DNA of 64,000 nt from Cohnella rhizosphaerae (GTDB lineage: Bacteria; Bacillota; Bacilli; Paenibacillales; Paenibacillaceae), in NCBI RefSeq assembly GCF_029525575.1, contig NZ_JAPDIA010000003.1, forward strand, positions 1,976,214 through 2,040,213. Reading direction: 5' to 3'. The notes under the pieces were generated by a model. It did not search any database, was not told the origin of the DNA, and was given only the letters and a program-made list of their open reading frames with translations. Positions 42,411 through 51,575 of the stretch are shown in pieces (position 1 is the stretch's first letter; every line of letters starts with the position of its first letter). The translations under genes and the position numbers were made by a program.

Positions 42411-42509
42411 CGTCGATCTCTCCTTGCATGATGCGTGATACGGACGGATTTATGGTGATTTTATATCAAAACCTTTCGCTTAACAACGATAAAAGAAAAA
42501 ATATATAAA

Positions 42510-42538
42510 TTGACATGGGAAAAACAGATAAATATAAT
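42510..42538 (+). promoter_or_regulatory. Consensus promoter of the SIS operon
   Basis: TTGACA at 42510-42515, a 17-bp spacer, TATAAT at 42533-42538: a perfect sigma-A promoter. CGAAAA, GAAAGA and CGAAGG follow at about 10-bp steps within 35 bp, and TTTCG/CGATAAAAG lies upstream. Direct repeats of this kind are typical DeoR-family operators. Confidence 0.85.
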
Positions 42539-42611
42539 AAAATCGAAAATAAATGAAAGAAAACGAAGGGTTTTAGATATACCGGAGTGCTATTCGATTT
42601 CAGGGAGGCGT

Positions 42612-43367
42612 ATGGCGATCCTTGTACAACCGTTCGATCTCAAGCAAGTTTACTTTCAGAAGATTAACGCGTTGATTCGACAGGTGGAGGAAACGCAAAG
42701 CGAGGCCATCGAGCAAGCCTCGGCCCTCGTCGCCGATGCGATCGCGCACGGCAAGGGCGTTCACGTGTTCGACACCGGCCACATGCTGGACAGCGAATTG
42801 ATCGATAGAGCGGGAGGGCTGTACAGCTTCAAGCGGCTCGCCTTGAAGTTCGAATTGAACAACGACGTCCGCAAGCGTCCCCAGGACGGAGAGAAGGACC
42901 GCAGCCTCGAAGGCCTCATGAAGTATGCGCTGAAGTCGAGCAACGTCCATCCCGGCGATGTCCTTATTATAGGAAGCGTGTCCGGGAAAACCGTATTTCC
43001 CGTCGACCTCGCGATCGAAGCCGGGCAGCTGGGCGTCACGGTCATCGCGCTGACGAGCCTGACGTACTCGCGGCTGCTGGAGAGCGACCACTCCAGCGGC
43101 AAGAGGCTGTTCGAGCTGGCCGATCTCGCGATCGACAACTGCGCGCCGGCGCTGGATGCGATGATCGAGGCGCCGGGCATGGATGCGCCGATCTGCCCCG
43201 CTTCGGGCATCGCATCGTCCGTCATCATGTGGGCGATCGAAGCCAGGACGGTTCAACTTCTGCTGGAGCGCGGGATTCAGCCCACCGTGCTCAAGTCGAT
43301 CAACAACCCCGGCAGCGACAAGTTCAACGACGCGCAGATGCGGCGTTACCAAGAGACGGGACATTAA
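42612..43367 (+). CDS. SIS-domain protein (phosphosugar isomerase/binding, UPF0309-like)
   Basis: 251 residues, unbroken. ATG 42612 has CAGGGAGGCG just upstream; earlier in-frame starts fall inside the promoter. The SIS fold is marked by GVHVFDTGHM, VLIIGSVSGKTVFPVDLAIE and VIALTSLTYSR. The G-S/T-V-S-G segment takes the place of the sugar-phosphate serine loop. It is followed after 1 bp by a paralogous SIS gene; the two may form a heteromer. Confidence 0.85.
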   Translation: MAILVQPFDLKQVYFQKINALIRQVEETQSEAIEQASALVADAIAHGKGVHVFDTGHMLDSELIDRAGGLYSFKRLALKFELNNDVRKRPQDGEKDRSLEGLMKYALKSSNVHPGDVLIIGSVSGKTVFPVDLAIEAGQLGVTVIALTSLTYSRLLESDHSSGKRLFELADLAIDNCAPALDAMIEAPGMDAPICPASGIASSVIMWAIEARTVQLLLERGIQPTVLKSINNPGSDKFNDAQMRRYQETGH

Positions 43368-43368
43368 G

Positions 43369-44111
43369 ATGGACCCGATCGCGGCATATTGCCAGAGCGT
43401 GACCGATGCGGTGCGGCGCATTCAAAACGAGCAGCGCGATGCGATGGACGCCGTCGCGGCGCTGCTGGCGGACAAGGTGGCGGAAGGGCGATCGATTTAC
43501 ATCACGGGCTGCAGCCATTCCAGCATCTTCGCCCAGGAGGTGTATTACCGGGCCGGCGGGTTCCTGCTCATGAATCCGATTCTGCTGCCGGGCATGACGC
43601 TCGACGTTCGTCCAGTGACGCTGACGAGCCGGTACGAACGGATATCGGGGGATTGCCGAAGCGGTGTTGTCCGGCTCGCCGATCGAAGCGGGGGGACGTG
43701 CTGATCGTCGCGTCGGTATCGGGACGCAACGACGTTCCCGTGGAGATGGCCTTGTGGGCGCGGGACCAAGGCATTACCGTCGTCGCGCTGACCTCGGTGG
43801 CATACTCCGAGGCCGTAACCAGCCGGCACGCCAGCGGACGCCGCCTGTTCGAGATCGCGGATATGATCCTGGATTTGATGTGTCCGGAAGGAGACGCGGT
43901 ACTGGATATCGCGGGACTGCCGGTCAAGACGGGCGCCATCTCTACGGTGACCGGCATTACGATCATGCACGCGGTCGTCTCGGAAACGCTGCGGCTGCTG
44001 GTCGCGCGCGGCATGACGCCGCCGGTGTTCATGTCCGGCAACCGGGACGGCGGGGACGCCTACAACCAGGCGTTGCTTGCCCGGTACCGGACGCAGATCC
44101 ACTATATGTAG
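43369..44111 (+). CDS. Second SIS-domain protein, paralogue (two frame breaks)
   Basis: 246 residues after deleting one G each from G5 43647-43651 and G6 43690-43695. The repairs restore SGIAEAVLSGSPIEAGDVLIVASVSGRNDVPVE as a continuous SIS sequence (each part under 20 residues in either raw frame). IYITGCSHSSIFAQEVYYRA supplies the first nucleotide-like loop, and TAG ends the gene after RYRTQIHYM. It starts 1 bp after the first SIS gene. Confidence 0.85.
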
Positions 44112-44128
44112 GCAGGGGGGAACGGGAC

Positions 44129-45266
44129 ATGAGCAAGACTTCTTTTGTCGGCGAACGATCTTTTCCGATCGGGATGTGGGTGCCGCCTCCGGCGTCCGAG
44201 ATTTCTATCGAGCGATACAAGGAGATTCGCGACGGCGGATTTACTTTTGTCATCGGATTCAGGGAGATCGAGGATGGCGAGGAGACGGTCTTCAAGGCGC
44301 TCGATTGCGCCGAGGCGAACGGTCTCAAGTATCTGGTCAGCGATCCCCGCGTGAAAAACCTGGCCTTGTCCGAGTTGTCGGAAATGGGTCCGCTGGTCGC
44401 CCCTTACGCAGCGCATCCCGCTTATATGGGGCATTTGTTCTTCGACGAACCGGGGGCCGAGGAATTCGAACGGCTGGCCGCGCTCGCCGACAGCTATTAC
44501 GCGCATGTGCCAGGCGGCCTGGCTTACGTCAATTTGCTGCCGACCTACGCGAAGCCTCCGATGTGGGGGGACCGATACTTACGCGGACTATCTGGAGCAA
44601 TTTCTTCTTGCGTTTAAGCCGAAGGTGCTGTCGTACGACCATTATCCTTTGCTCATGAACAAGAACAAGCCGGACTATTTTGCGAACCTGTGGCAGATCA
44701 GCGAAGCTTGCCGCAGGCACGGCGTGTCGTTCTGGCTGTTCATTCAGACGCTGTCGTTCAACGGCAAGTACAGGGAGCCGAATGAAGCGGAGCTACGTTG
44801 GCAGGTCAATTTGAGCCTGGCTTTCGGTGCGGTGGGGATCCAGTACTTTACCTACTGGTCGCCGGAGGATTGGAACAACGAGACCTTCGGGGAAGCGCTC
44901 ATCCGCAAGGACGGCTCCAGAACCGAGCAGTACGACAGGGTCAAGCGGATCAACGGCGAGCTGGCTGTCGTCGGTCCGGTGCTGCAGTCCTTGCAGCCGG
45001 AGGGCATTCTCGTAAGCGGGGACATACCGGAAGGCGTCGAACGCGTTTTGCCGTCCTACGGTCCGGCGACCGCCCTGCACGGAGACCCGGTCGTCGCGGG
45101 CTGCTTCTCCGCGGACGGAGCGCCCGACGCGCTGTTCGTGGTCAACCGCAGTCACGACGAGCCGGCCGAAGCCGTCATCGTCTACGAGCGGGCGCCTGCG
45201 CTGACGATCCGGCTGGAACCGGGCGCGGGCAAGCTGGTTCGGCTGCCGGGAACCGACGGCGATTAG
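44129..45266 (+). CDS. Putative TIM-barrel glycoside-hydrolase-like protein (one frame break)
   Basis: 378 residues after removing one G from G6 44565-44570; cytoplasmic, no signal peptide. FPIGMWVPPP, GFTFVIGFRE, YMGHLFFDEPGAEEF, LSYDHYP, FWLFIQTLSF and IQYFTYWSPED look like successive barrel strands of a GH-A-type enzyme. Acidic residues in FFDEPG and the aromatic TYWSPED strand are candidate active-site positions. The C-terminal 90 residues form a beta domain (LFVVNRSHDEPAEAVIVYE). Third gene of the SIS operon. I cannot assign a GH family. Confidence 0.7.
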
Positions 45267-45314
45267 GACGATCGCCTCCGCGCCGAGAATCAAATGGAAA
45301 AGCAAGCAGGATGA

Positions 45315-45344
45315 AGAGACGCCGGGATTCCCGCGCGTCTCTTT
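45315..45344 (+). terminator. Hairpin terminator
   Basis: AGAGACGC with GCGTCTCT around a CGGG/CCCG inner stem and a short T run (TTT), 48 bp after the SIS operon. Confidence 0.75.
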
Positions 45345-45359
45345 GCGATTGCTGTCAGA

Positions 45360-45422
45360 AGAAAATAAAGTATTAGACTAAGAAAATAAAGTTGTAGACT
45401 GAGAAAATAAAGTATTAGACTG
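45360..45422 (+). repeat. Three tandem 21-bp repeats
   Basis: AGAAAATAAAGTATTAGACTA with only one to three changes per copy, at 45360, 45381 and 45402, exactly two helical turns apart. An inverted partial copy lies beyond the next gene at 46808-46826. AT-rich and unlike the surrounding DNA. Confidence 0.88.
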
Positions 45423-45532
45423 GAGAATGACGCCCGTTGGTTAAGCTACCGTCGCCCTTCCTCCGTGATTCGGTTGTCAGGGCGATGGCGGTCTGCAAGG
45501 CCGACAATGACGACAAAAGGGAGACCCAATCG

Positions 45533-46711
45533 ATGAGCGACCCTTACGAGCTTGTGGAGAAGATTGTGAAAGCAGGCGGTACCGTCGGCGTGGATTGCGA
45601 TTATACGGATTTGAAGACCGCACTCGACGACATAACGGACAATTCCTTCCGAAAGCGTTATGTGCTACGGATTTTGAACGGCGTGTACGATGTATCGAAC
45701 GACGGCAATCTCTGCTTAGGCTTAAAAAATTACGTAGAGCTTGTTGGCCAATCCCGTGGCGGGACGCGAATCGTCAAGCGGGACGACGTCTACAGCGACG
45801 GTAAAAACGTGTTTGACACCCTTTACTATCGCCAAAGGATTGAATATACGGGGTTACGGAATATGACGATCGTTAGCTATAACGCGAAGGCTCCCATTCA
45901 CATCGACGACGATTTCCTTCTGGGTACGATCGAACTGATCGACTGCACCTTGATCAATGAGAACACGCCCGACATGGGGAATTACCGGAACTGTCTCGCA
46001 TGCGGGCTGCGGAAAGGACAGCGGGTCGTTGCCAGAGGCGTACATTCCAACGGCATGCTCTGGTTGCGCAACGACTTCGAAGCCTACGCAGGAGAAGGCT
46101 GCCGGATCGAGCTTTACAATTGCATCAGTCCCTTCATTGTCATCGGCGATCTGATTACCTACGGCCAAGATACCGTAGTCGTCGAGGGCTGTCGGGCGGA
46201 GTTTCTCCGCTATCTCTATTTAAAAGGGATCGCTCCGAAGCGACTGCGGCCGTACGTACAATCCAGCTTCTCCTTCGAAATGCGGGGCAATTCGATCGAT
46301 TTTGTTGAAGCCGTCACGACTTTGGACTTGGGGTTCACGTCGCTCCCCACTGCATTCAACGAGCTGTGCGAGGGAAAATGGTCCATAAGCGATCCGTCGA
46401 TCCATCGTTTCGCGTGCAATACAGGTACGATGGATATTGGCCGAGGAAGTCTGGTATCCATGGACGGGCATGACGTGAAGCCTTGGACTTACGGCGATCC
46501 GCTGTGCGGTACGGCGCTTGACGACATACCGGCCGGTGAATACGGGATCGTGCAGGATCGCGGAATCGTCATGATCCCCACGGCTCCGCTTGCCGAACTT
46601 GCCGTGAACGATTCGGTCGAGCTGGATGATGCGGGCCGGGCGGTCAAGCACGATAGGGGCGAGAAGATCGGGGGAAGCCCGTGGCCTGTACAACCAGGGG
46701 GGACAATCTGA
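45533..46711 (+). CDS. Pectin-lyase-fold beta-helix protein of unknown role
   Basis: 392 residues, unbroken. ATG 45533 is chosen for AAAAGGGAGACCC upstream; the longer ORF start at 45437 has none. The N-terminal DYTDLKTALDDITDNSFRKR ... ILNGVYDVS resembles the opening of pectinesterase-type helices. The middle is a series of short beta turns (ELVGQSRGGTRIV, LRNMTIVSYNA, IELIDCTLIN, IELYNCISPF). The C-terminal 70 residues (GTALDDIPAGEYGIVQDRG) look like a small beta domain of phage capsid-decoration type. No signal peptide. Flanked by the 21-bp repeats, which suggests a separate origin. It could be phage-derived or a polysaccharide-modifying enzyme. Confidence 0.7.
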   Translation: MSDPYELVEKIVKAGGTVGVDCDYTDLKTALDDITDNSFRKRYVLRILNGVYDVSNDGNLCLGLKNYVELVGQSRGGTRIVKRDDVYSDGKNVFDTLYYRQRIEYTGLRNMTIVSYNAKAPIHIDDDFLLGTIELIDCTLINENTPDMGNYRNCLACGLRKGQRVVARGVHSNGMLWLRNDFEAYAGEGCRIELYNCISPFIVIGDLITYGQDTVVVEGCRAEFLRYLYLKGIAPKRLRPYVQSSFSFEMRGNSIDFVEAVTTLDLGFTSLPTAFNELCEGKWSISDPSIHRFACNTGTMDIGRGSLVSMDGHDVKPWTYGDPLCGTALDDIPAGEYGIVQDRGIVMIPTAPLAELAVNDSVELDDAGRAVKHDRGEKIGGSPWPVQPGGTI

Positions 46712-46807
46712 TGAAGGTCAAGCTTGTAAACGACGGCGATCGGAAACGATAGGCAGTCTAAGACTAACGATTTTCCAGCTCGAAAACCCGCGTCAAATAA
46801 ACAACTG

Positions 46808-46826
46808 TAGTCTATTACTTTTTTTC
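46808..46826 (-). repeat. Inverted copy of the 21-bp repeat
   Basis: TAGTCTATTACTTTTTTTC reads, on the other strand, GAAAAAAAGTAATAGACTA. That matches the unit at 45360 with one substitution and one missing base. With the left array it brackets the beta-helix gene. Confidence 0.6.
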
Positions 46827-46869
46827 TTTGGACAATTGCAGTACGGTGCAGTGCGGCGCGGCGCGGCGA

Positions 46870-47443
46870 TCAAACGCCTTTTCTTCCCTTCGCCGATCGG
46901 GCCGCCCGCTTTGCGGACGGCAGCGGATATACCCTCGCCTTTTCCACATAGGTAACCCCGGTGTATTTTTTCAGCTCCAATTTTAAGCTGGGCGAATCGC
47001 TGTTCGGATTTTTAACTAACCAATGGTAGATCCACACTTCGTTTGGGGGGCGCGTTTCCGTTTTTGATCGGACAGAGCAACCTGCCGTTTTTCACTTCCC
47101 GGCCCGCAGGGAATGCGGGAGATTTCGGCACTTTGAATTTGACGGCTACGCAGGATCCGGCCGGGATCGCCGGAGAGGCGACCGGACCGTTGCAGCGTCC
47201 GTTCTGATCGCTTTTCATAAAAGGCGTCTTGCGAATTTCAATAGGCGTGGCCGTGATCAGTTGGCGAAAAAGATGCCCTGTTTTCCTGTTGATGTTGTAA
47301 TGCAGGATCGTAACCGGCCCGCTGTAAGTTTTCGGATCCAGACTGCTGGGGGTAACGAGAACGCCGTCGTGAACGGTAGCCGGCGCTCCCATCGTCGTGA
47401 AGTAGAGAATGCCGACGCAATCCCCGGCCTTGATGACAGCCAC
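46870..47443 (-). CDS. Unknown protein (one frame break)
   Basis: 190 residues after removing one C (plus-strand G6 47045-47050). I do not recognise it. The start is GTG 47443, 8 bases after GAGGAG; it gives MAVIKAGDCVGILYF. Predicted mostly beta with three or four cysteines and a basic tail (SAKRAARSAKGRKGV), no signal peptide or membrane segment. VTILHYNINRKTGHLF and VWIYHWLVKNPN are the most distinctive segments. It lies divergently next to the phosphoesterase gene. Confidence 0.6.
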
Positions 47444-47568
47444 ATGCACCACTCCTCATTTCGTCAATATTTCATGATATGAGGATGTTTCGCTTTTTGC
47501 CTTAGGCAGACGCCGTCGCGACGCCTATCTCCGATTCATACGATGGGCACAGACAAACGGAAGGGAAT

Positions 47569-48511
47569 GTGATCCTGTTGCGTGTGAAATCCGGGTCGGC
47601 GGCGAATGCGGCATCGTTGTTCGAAACCTCTGCGCGGCGTCTTCGAAGCCAGGTGCGCAAGCTGAAAAATCCGAATGATTATACGTTCGTTTTTATGGGC
47701 GACGGCTGGGCGGGAGACGGTCAAGCGAGCAATACCATCTTTGGACTGGCGCTGTCGGCCGTCCGTGCCTTGAAAAGAAAGCCGCTATTCATATTGCATA
47801 GCGGGGATTCGGTATTTACGGGGACGGCCAAGGAATTTAAAACGGGAGGGATCTACACCGACAAACTTCCGGTCAAAAGCCTTCTTCAACTCATTCGGGA
47901 TCCGAACAAGGGCGTGCCGGACATTCCGTTTTTCATTACGCCGGGCAACCATGACCGGACCGGCATCAACGGACCGCTTCGAAATTTCCGCACCTTTATC
48001 GCACCTACGCGATTTAGTCTGAACCTGCCTCGCATCCGAACGAAGATTATCGGTCTCAACAATATCCGGCAATTGGGTCTGGATCAAAATAAAGAGCCGA
48101 TCTACGGCTTTCCGCCGACGGAATTAAACTTCCTGAAGAGGAAGCTGAAAACGGCGGCGAAAAACACGCTTGTGCTGATGCACGTTCCGCCAAGGATCGG
48201 AAAGTGGGCCAACCCGAACTATTTTCAGGACCCCGAGTCGACCTTCGGCAATCAGAAGGGGCAATTGACTCGGTTTCTGAATACGATCCGCGGCAAGGTC
48301 GGCCATGTGCTGCTCGGCCATGTACACGCTTTTGATTCGTTGACCTATCAGGGAACCCGCTACGTCATATCCGGCGGAGCGGGCGCGCCGCTCGTTAAAA
48401 AAGGGATTTCTGAAAGGAACAAGAACGCCGATCTTCCACATCGTCGAATTCACCGTACGCAACGGCAAAGTCGTCAAGCGTCGCGTCATTCCGATCGGGT
48501 ATACGGCTTGA
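47569..48511 (+). CDS. Calcineurin-like metallophosphoesterase (one frame break)
   Basis: 313 residues after removing one A from A6 48397-48402. Metal-site motifs in order: VFMGDGWAGD (variant of the first D-x-H), ILHSGDSVF (GDxx), FFITPGNHDRTG (GNHD), VLMHVPPR (H) and LLGHVHAFD (GHxH). The unusual first motif has D-G-W rather than D-x-H. GTG start with GGAAGGG close upstream. No signal peptide, so it acts in the cytoplasm unless exported otherwise. The substrate is unknown. It sits in the accessory island between two unknown minus-strand genes. Confidence 0.82.
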
Positions 48512-48527
48512 CCTGCGGACGAGGCCG

Positions 48528-49253
48528 TCACGTCGGAATGCCGAACGACGGCTCTGTTCGAATATAATAATTCGCTCTGACCTCCGCCGCCCAATTCGCA
48601 AGAACCTCTCTCCATTGGACGCTGCTGAAAAACTGTTCGATCGACTGATTGTCGGAGTCCCACTCGACAAAAATGTTAAGCGGCGAGACGCCTCCCTGCC
48701 ATATGCCGTTGCTGGTATCGGTCCCCTTTTCCCGAACGAGCAGGATGGGGAGGCCGAATTGAAACGCCATCGAAGGTTCGATCTGCAAAAAAAACGGAGC
48801 CTTCCCAGAAGGGCGTCGCAACAGGCGGCTGCCCTGCGTTGGTTTTCAGGATCTGAACGAAAAATCTTCGGAAATCGATCGCCAGCAGCCCGTAGCTGGA
48901 TATGACCAAACGTCGAATGTTGGTGAGCACCGTTTCGGGATATTGTTCGCTCTCGGGCAACGTTCGCGGGAACAGCAGCGCGTCCTCGATCTCTGCGATA
49001 AGACGATTCAAAAATCGCTCCTGCTGGCTGTTCAGCGTGCTCGTCATGCTTAAAAAAAATCGGAATCCGAAAGGCGCGGTCGATGCATTTTTCCATTGCG
49101 TCCGATGCATGGCTCTCGTTGTTCGCATGGATTGGCGTCGATGCGGGCGGTTTAACTTGACCGACGACTTTGGGATAGCGTTCGGCAACGCTTAAATGGG
49201 GGAGCTTTTTTTAAAGGGATTCGTCGATACCCTTTCGTATTTTGGCTTTTCAT
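48528..49253 (-). CDS. Unknown protein, possibly TIR/nucleoside deoxyribosyltransferase-like fold (three frame breaks)
   Basis: 240 residues when one base is removed from each of T7 49206-49212, A8 49052-49059 and A8 48787-48794. The repaired start ATG 49251-49253 has GGAGGGGGG upstream, which supports the repair. Core: strand IFLSMTST, helix QQERFLNRLIAEIEDALL, strand LFPRTL, helix TNIRRLVISSYGLLAID, then QIEPSMAFQFGLPILLVREKG. The last segment resembles the E-x-x-x-A...G-x-P-v-l-v stretch of TIR and deoxyribosyltransferase folds. N-terminal 45 residues are variable. The function is not established. An NAD- or nucleotide-cleaving effector is one possibility; a plain structural hypothetical is another. 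Confidence 0.6.
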
Positions 49254-49330
49254 TGCATAACCCCCCTCCGTGCAAATTGAAGACGACCTCAATATATGTG
49301 CGTTCGCCTATATTTGTTAACGTTCGGTCG

Positions 49331-49360
49331 GCCCCGCCAGAAGCTGGAGGGGCTTTTTTT
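49331..49360 (+). terminator. Orphan terminator hairpin
   Basis: GCCCCGCCAG pairs with CTGGAGGGGC (one mismatch) and is followed by seven T residues. No plus-strand gene precedes it within 800 bp, so it may end a small RNA or be left from an interrupted unit. Confidence 0.7.
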
Positions 49361-49380
49361 AAATATCGAAAGTATAAATT

Positions 49381-49481
49381 GACAGGTAACGCCCTTCAGC
49401 GCCTCTTGGCTCGGTATAAGCCGACGTCCCGACAGGTAACGCTGTAAAGCGCCTCTTCTGCCCGGATAAGGCGGCAAGGTA
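49381..49481 (+). ncRNA. Tandem 50-bp repeats in the IS110 left flank (candidate bridge RNA region)
   Basis: Two copies exactly 50 bp apart (49381 and 49431) share GACAGGTAACGC, AGCGCCTCTT and GGATAAG/GGTATAAG blocks. Each can fold a small hairpin with a differing loop. They stand in the 413-bp non-coding stretch before the transposase start. IS110 elements encode a bridge RNA with two variable loops in a non-coding end; position and structure fit, but this is inference. Confidence 0.4.
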
Positions 49482-49773
49482 AGCGTGCGATGAAAATGAG
49501 AACTGTGGGAGTAACCGGAGGCAAGCCGAGCGAAGATACCGGACTCAGATGACGCTATTTCGTACAAAACGGAGCAATTGCGATCATTTCGGACTGGAGA
49601 GTCGTTATTCACCCAGATCCAGGCTAAAAAAAGTTTCCAACCCCGCAATAGTTATCATGAACGAAACCGACATCCTGTTTGCTTATCTCGGAGGTTACAT
49701 TTGGGAAAAATGGCGTTTACAGAAACACCCATTTACCAAATACAGAGCTCAAAGCAAAAGGAGTCGGTTTAGT

Positions 49774-50913
49774 ATGAGTATGGCCATCAAGTACGTAGGT
49801 TTAGACGTATCCAAATCCAAAATCGCGGTTGCCTTCGCGGATGAGGGACGAGGAGAAGCACGGTACTTTGGCGTCATCGAGCATAGCAAGGAAGCGGTAT
49901 TGAAACTCCTGCAAAGGCTGCGTCGTCCGGGTGAGAAAGAGGAGGTGACTTTAAGGGTCTGTTACGAGGCAGGTCCCACCGGCTATGTGCTCTATCGTTG
50001 GCTATTGACGGCAGGCATCGCTTGCAGCGTGGTCGCGCCCTCGCTCATTCCCAAGCGTGCCGGCGACCGGGTCAAAACAGACAAACGGGATGCCATTCGA
50101 CTCGCACAGCTGTATCGCGCAGGAGAACTGACGCCGGTATACGTGCCCACGCCAGCAGACGAAAGCTTGCGGGATCTCGTTCGCGCACGCGAGGATGCGG
50201 TCGAGGATTTGAATCGTTTTAAGCAACGACTGGGCAAGTTTCTGCTTCGCCACCAGCTTCAGGACGCCAAAGGCGCCAAACCCGGAACTTTCGCGTACGA
50301 GGAATGGCTGGATACGCTGCGTTTTCCCGAGGACAGCTGCAAACAAATGACCTTTCAGGAGTACCGCCAATCGATTTGGGAAACGAAGGAGCGAATCAAA
50401 CGATACGAAAAGCAAATTGAAGAACAAGCCGCTTTAAGCGAGCAGGCGCCGGTCGTTCAAGCGCTGCAAGCCTTGCGAGGCGTAGCAGCCGTCACAGCCG
50501 TTACGCTTTCATCCGAGATGATGAGCAGCGACCGCTTTCACTCCGCCTCTTCGTTTATGAGTTACTGCGGACTGGTCAGCAGCGAATACTCCTCGGGAGG
50601 CAGCCGCTGGCAAGGCCGTATTACGAAAGCCGGGAATGCGCATCTGCGTCGGGTACTGGTGGAAGCCGCGAAAAGTTACCGACACGCGCCCGCGATTCGC
50701 AGAAGAATGCGCGACCGTATCGAGGGGCTGCCACCGGAGGTTCAGTCGATTGCCTGGAGCGCGCAGCATCGATTACACAAGAAGTATTGGAGTCTGGCGC
50801 GAAGAGGAAAGCACAAGGGTTGCATCGCGGTCGCGATTGCCAGAGAACTGGCGGGGTTTGTATGGGCGATTGCTAAGGAGATCGAGAAGCTTCGTTTGCA
50901 AGCAGCGGTGTAA
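49774..50913 (+). mobile_element. IS110-family transposase (DEDD), intact
   Basis: 379 residues. ATG 49774 has AAAAGGAG upstream; the longer ORF start has no ribosome site. The RuvC-like DEDD domain begins KYVGLDVSKSKIAVAFA, continues CYEAGPTGYVLYRWL and DRVKTDKRDAIRLAQLYRAG. The C-terminal Tnp_20 domain has LRGVAAVTAVTLSSEM, FMSYCGLVSSEYSSG and GRITKAGNAHLRRVLVEAA, with the catalytic serine region typical of the family. IS110 enzymes recombine without terminal inverted repeats, guided by a bridge RNA from a non-coding end. Both flanks (49381-49481 and 50966-51135) are repeat-rich and non-coding. Exact element ends cannot be fixed here. Confidence 0.9.
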
Positions 50914-50965
50914 ACAACGGGTCCGAACAAAGGAGGCGATTGAGGGGAAGCGATTCTTTTTTTAC

Positions 50966-51135
50966 CTCAGAGGCAAAATCAGGCAAGGTGGAGAGAAAAC
51001 CGCGTGAGCCGCTTGAGCAAGCGAATGCTTATGCTCGTCAATAGTTAGCGGGTAAGCTCTCTCCAGACGTATGAATAACATGTGTGAATCCACGAATATC
51101 AGATTGCCGACCAGCGAATTGCTTTTGCCTCTGAG
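50966..51135 (+). ncRNA. 170-nt structured region 3' of the IS110 transposase
   Basis: Closed by a perfect 13-bp helix (CTCAGAGGCAAAA at 50966 with TTTTGCCTCTGAG at 51123). Inside it are GGAGAGA/TCTCTCC (50990/51058), CCGC/GCGG (51000/51048) and a CGCTT-GAGC-AAGCG hairpin (51010-51023). No reading frame of interest. The nested pairing suggests a functional RNA, possibly a bridge RNA of the IS1111 subgroup type, which is encoded downstream of the transposase. Confidence 0.5.
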
Positions 51136-51493
51136 CTAAAGAAGAATTGGCCCCTTCCGTCCCCTAAAGGGGAAACGCAGGGAGCGACGCCCCCTGCACC
51201 CCGTTACTCGCCGTAGGGGCACCTCCGGGCATTTCCATGCCGGAGATCCAGAAAAGTATGGGAAATGATGCGACCGCCTGTAAAGAAAATCGCTTGACAG
51301 GCTTCTATTCGCTATTGTCAAAAACACGGGTGCAAACAGAGACGCTTGACAGTTTCGTTCATATCAGAGGCTCCTGGGTCCGCGAGCGGGCCGAAAAGCG
51401 CGATCGGAACAAAAATAAGGGCTCCTGAGTCCGTCCGCTGCGCGCCATTGCGCAAACAAAGGCCGCAAGTGTATTTATTGATATTATTTTATA
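51136..51493. other. Non-coding stretch with hairpins and short direct repeats
   Basis: Contains GCAGGG/CCCTGC and CTCCGG-GCAT/ATGC-CGGAG hairpins (51175-51250), two copies of CGCTTGACAG (51291 and 51340) and two of GGCTCCTGRGTCCG (51369 and 51420). CTGAGTCCG at the latter is the inverse of CGGACTCAG at 49540, which could mark element ends. No gene supported. Confidence 0.45.
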
Positions 51494-51523
51494 TTGACAT
51501 AATACAAATTTAAAAGATATATT
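51494..51523 (+). promoter_or_regulatory. Promoter of the large SLH glycosidase-like gene
   Basis: TTGACA at 51494-51499, an 18-bp AT-rich spacer, TATATT at 51518-51523, 52 bp before the ATG. Confidence 0.75.
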
Positions 51524-51575
51524 TTGTAATAGAACAATATGAAATAAATCGAATTTATTCTTTCGGAGGTGTGTA

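Noticed and set aside
42510..42611. 34-residue N-terminal extension of the first SIS protein
   Set aside because: Its start codon lies inside a perfect TTGACA-N17-TATAAT promoter; ATG 42612 has the ribosome site.
45360..45422. CRISPR array
   Set aside because: The 21-bp units are contiguous without spacers and there are no cas genes.
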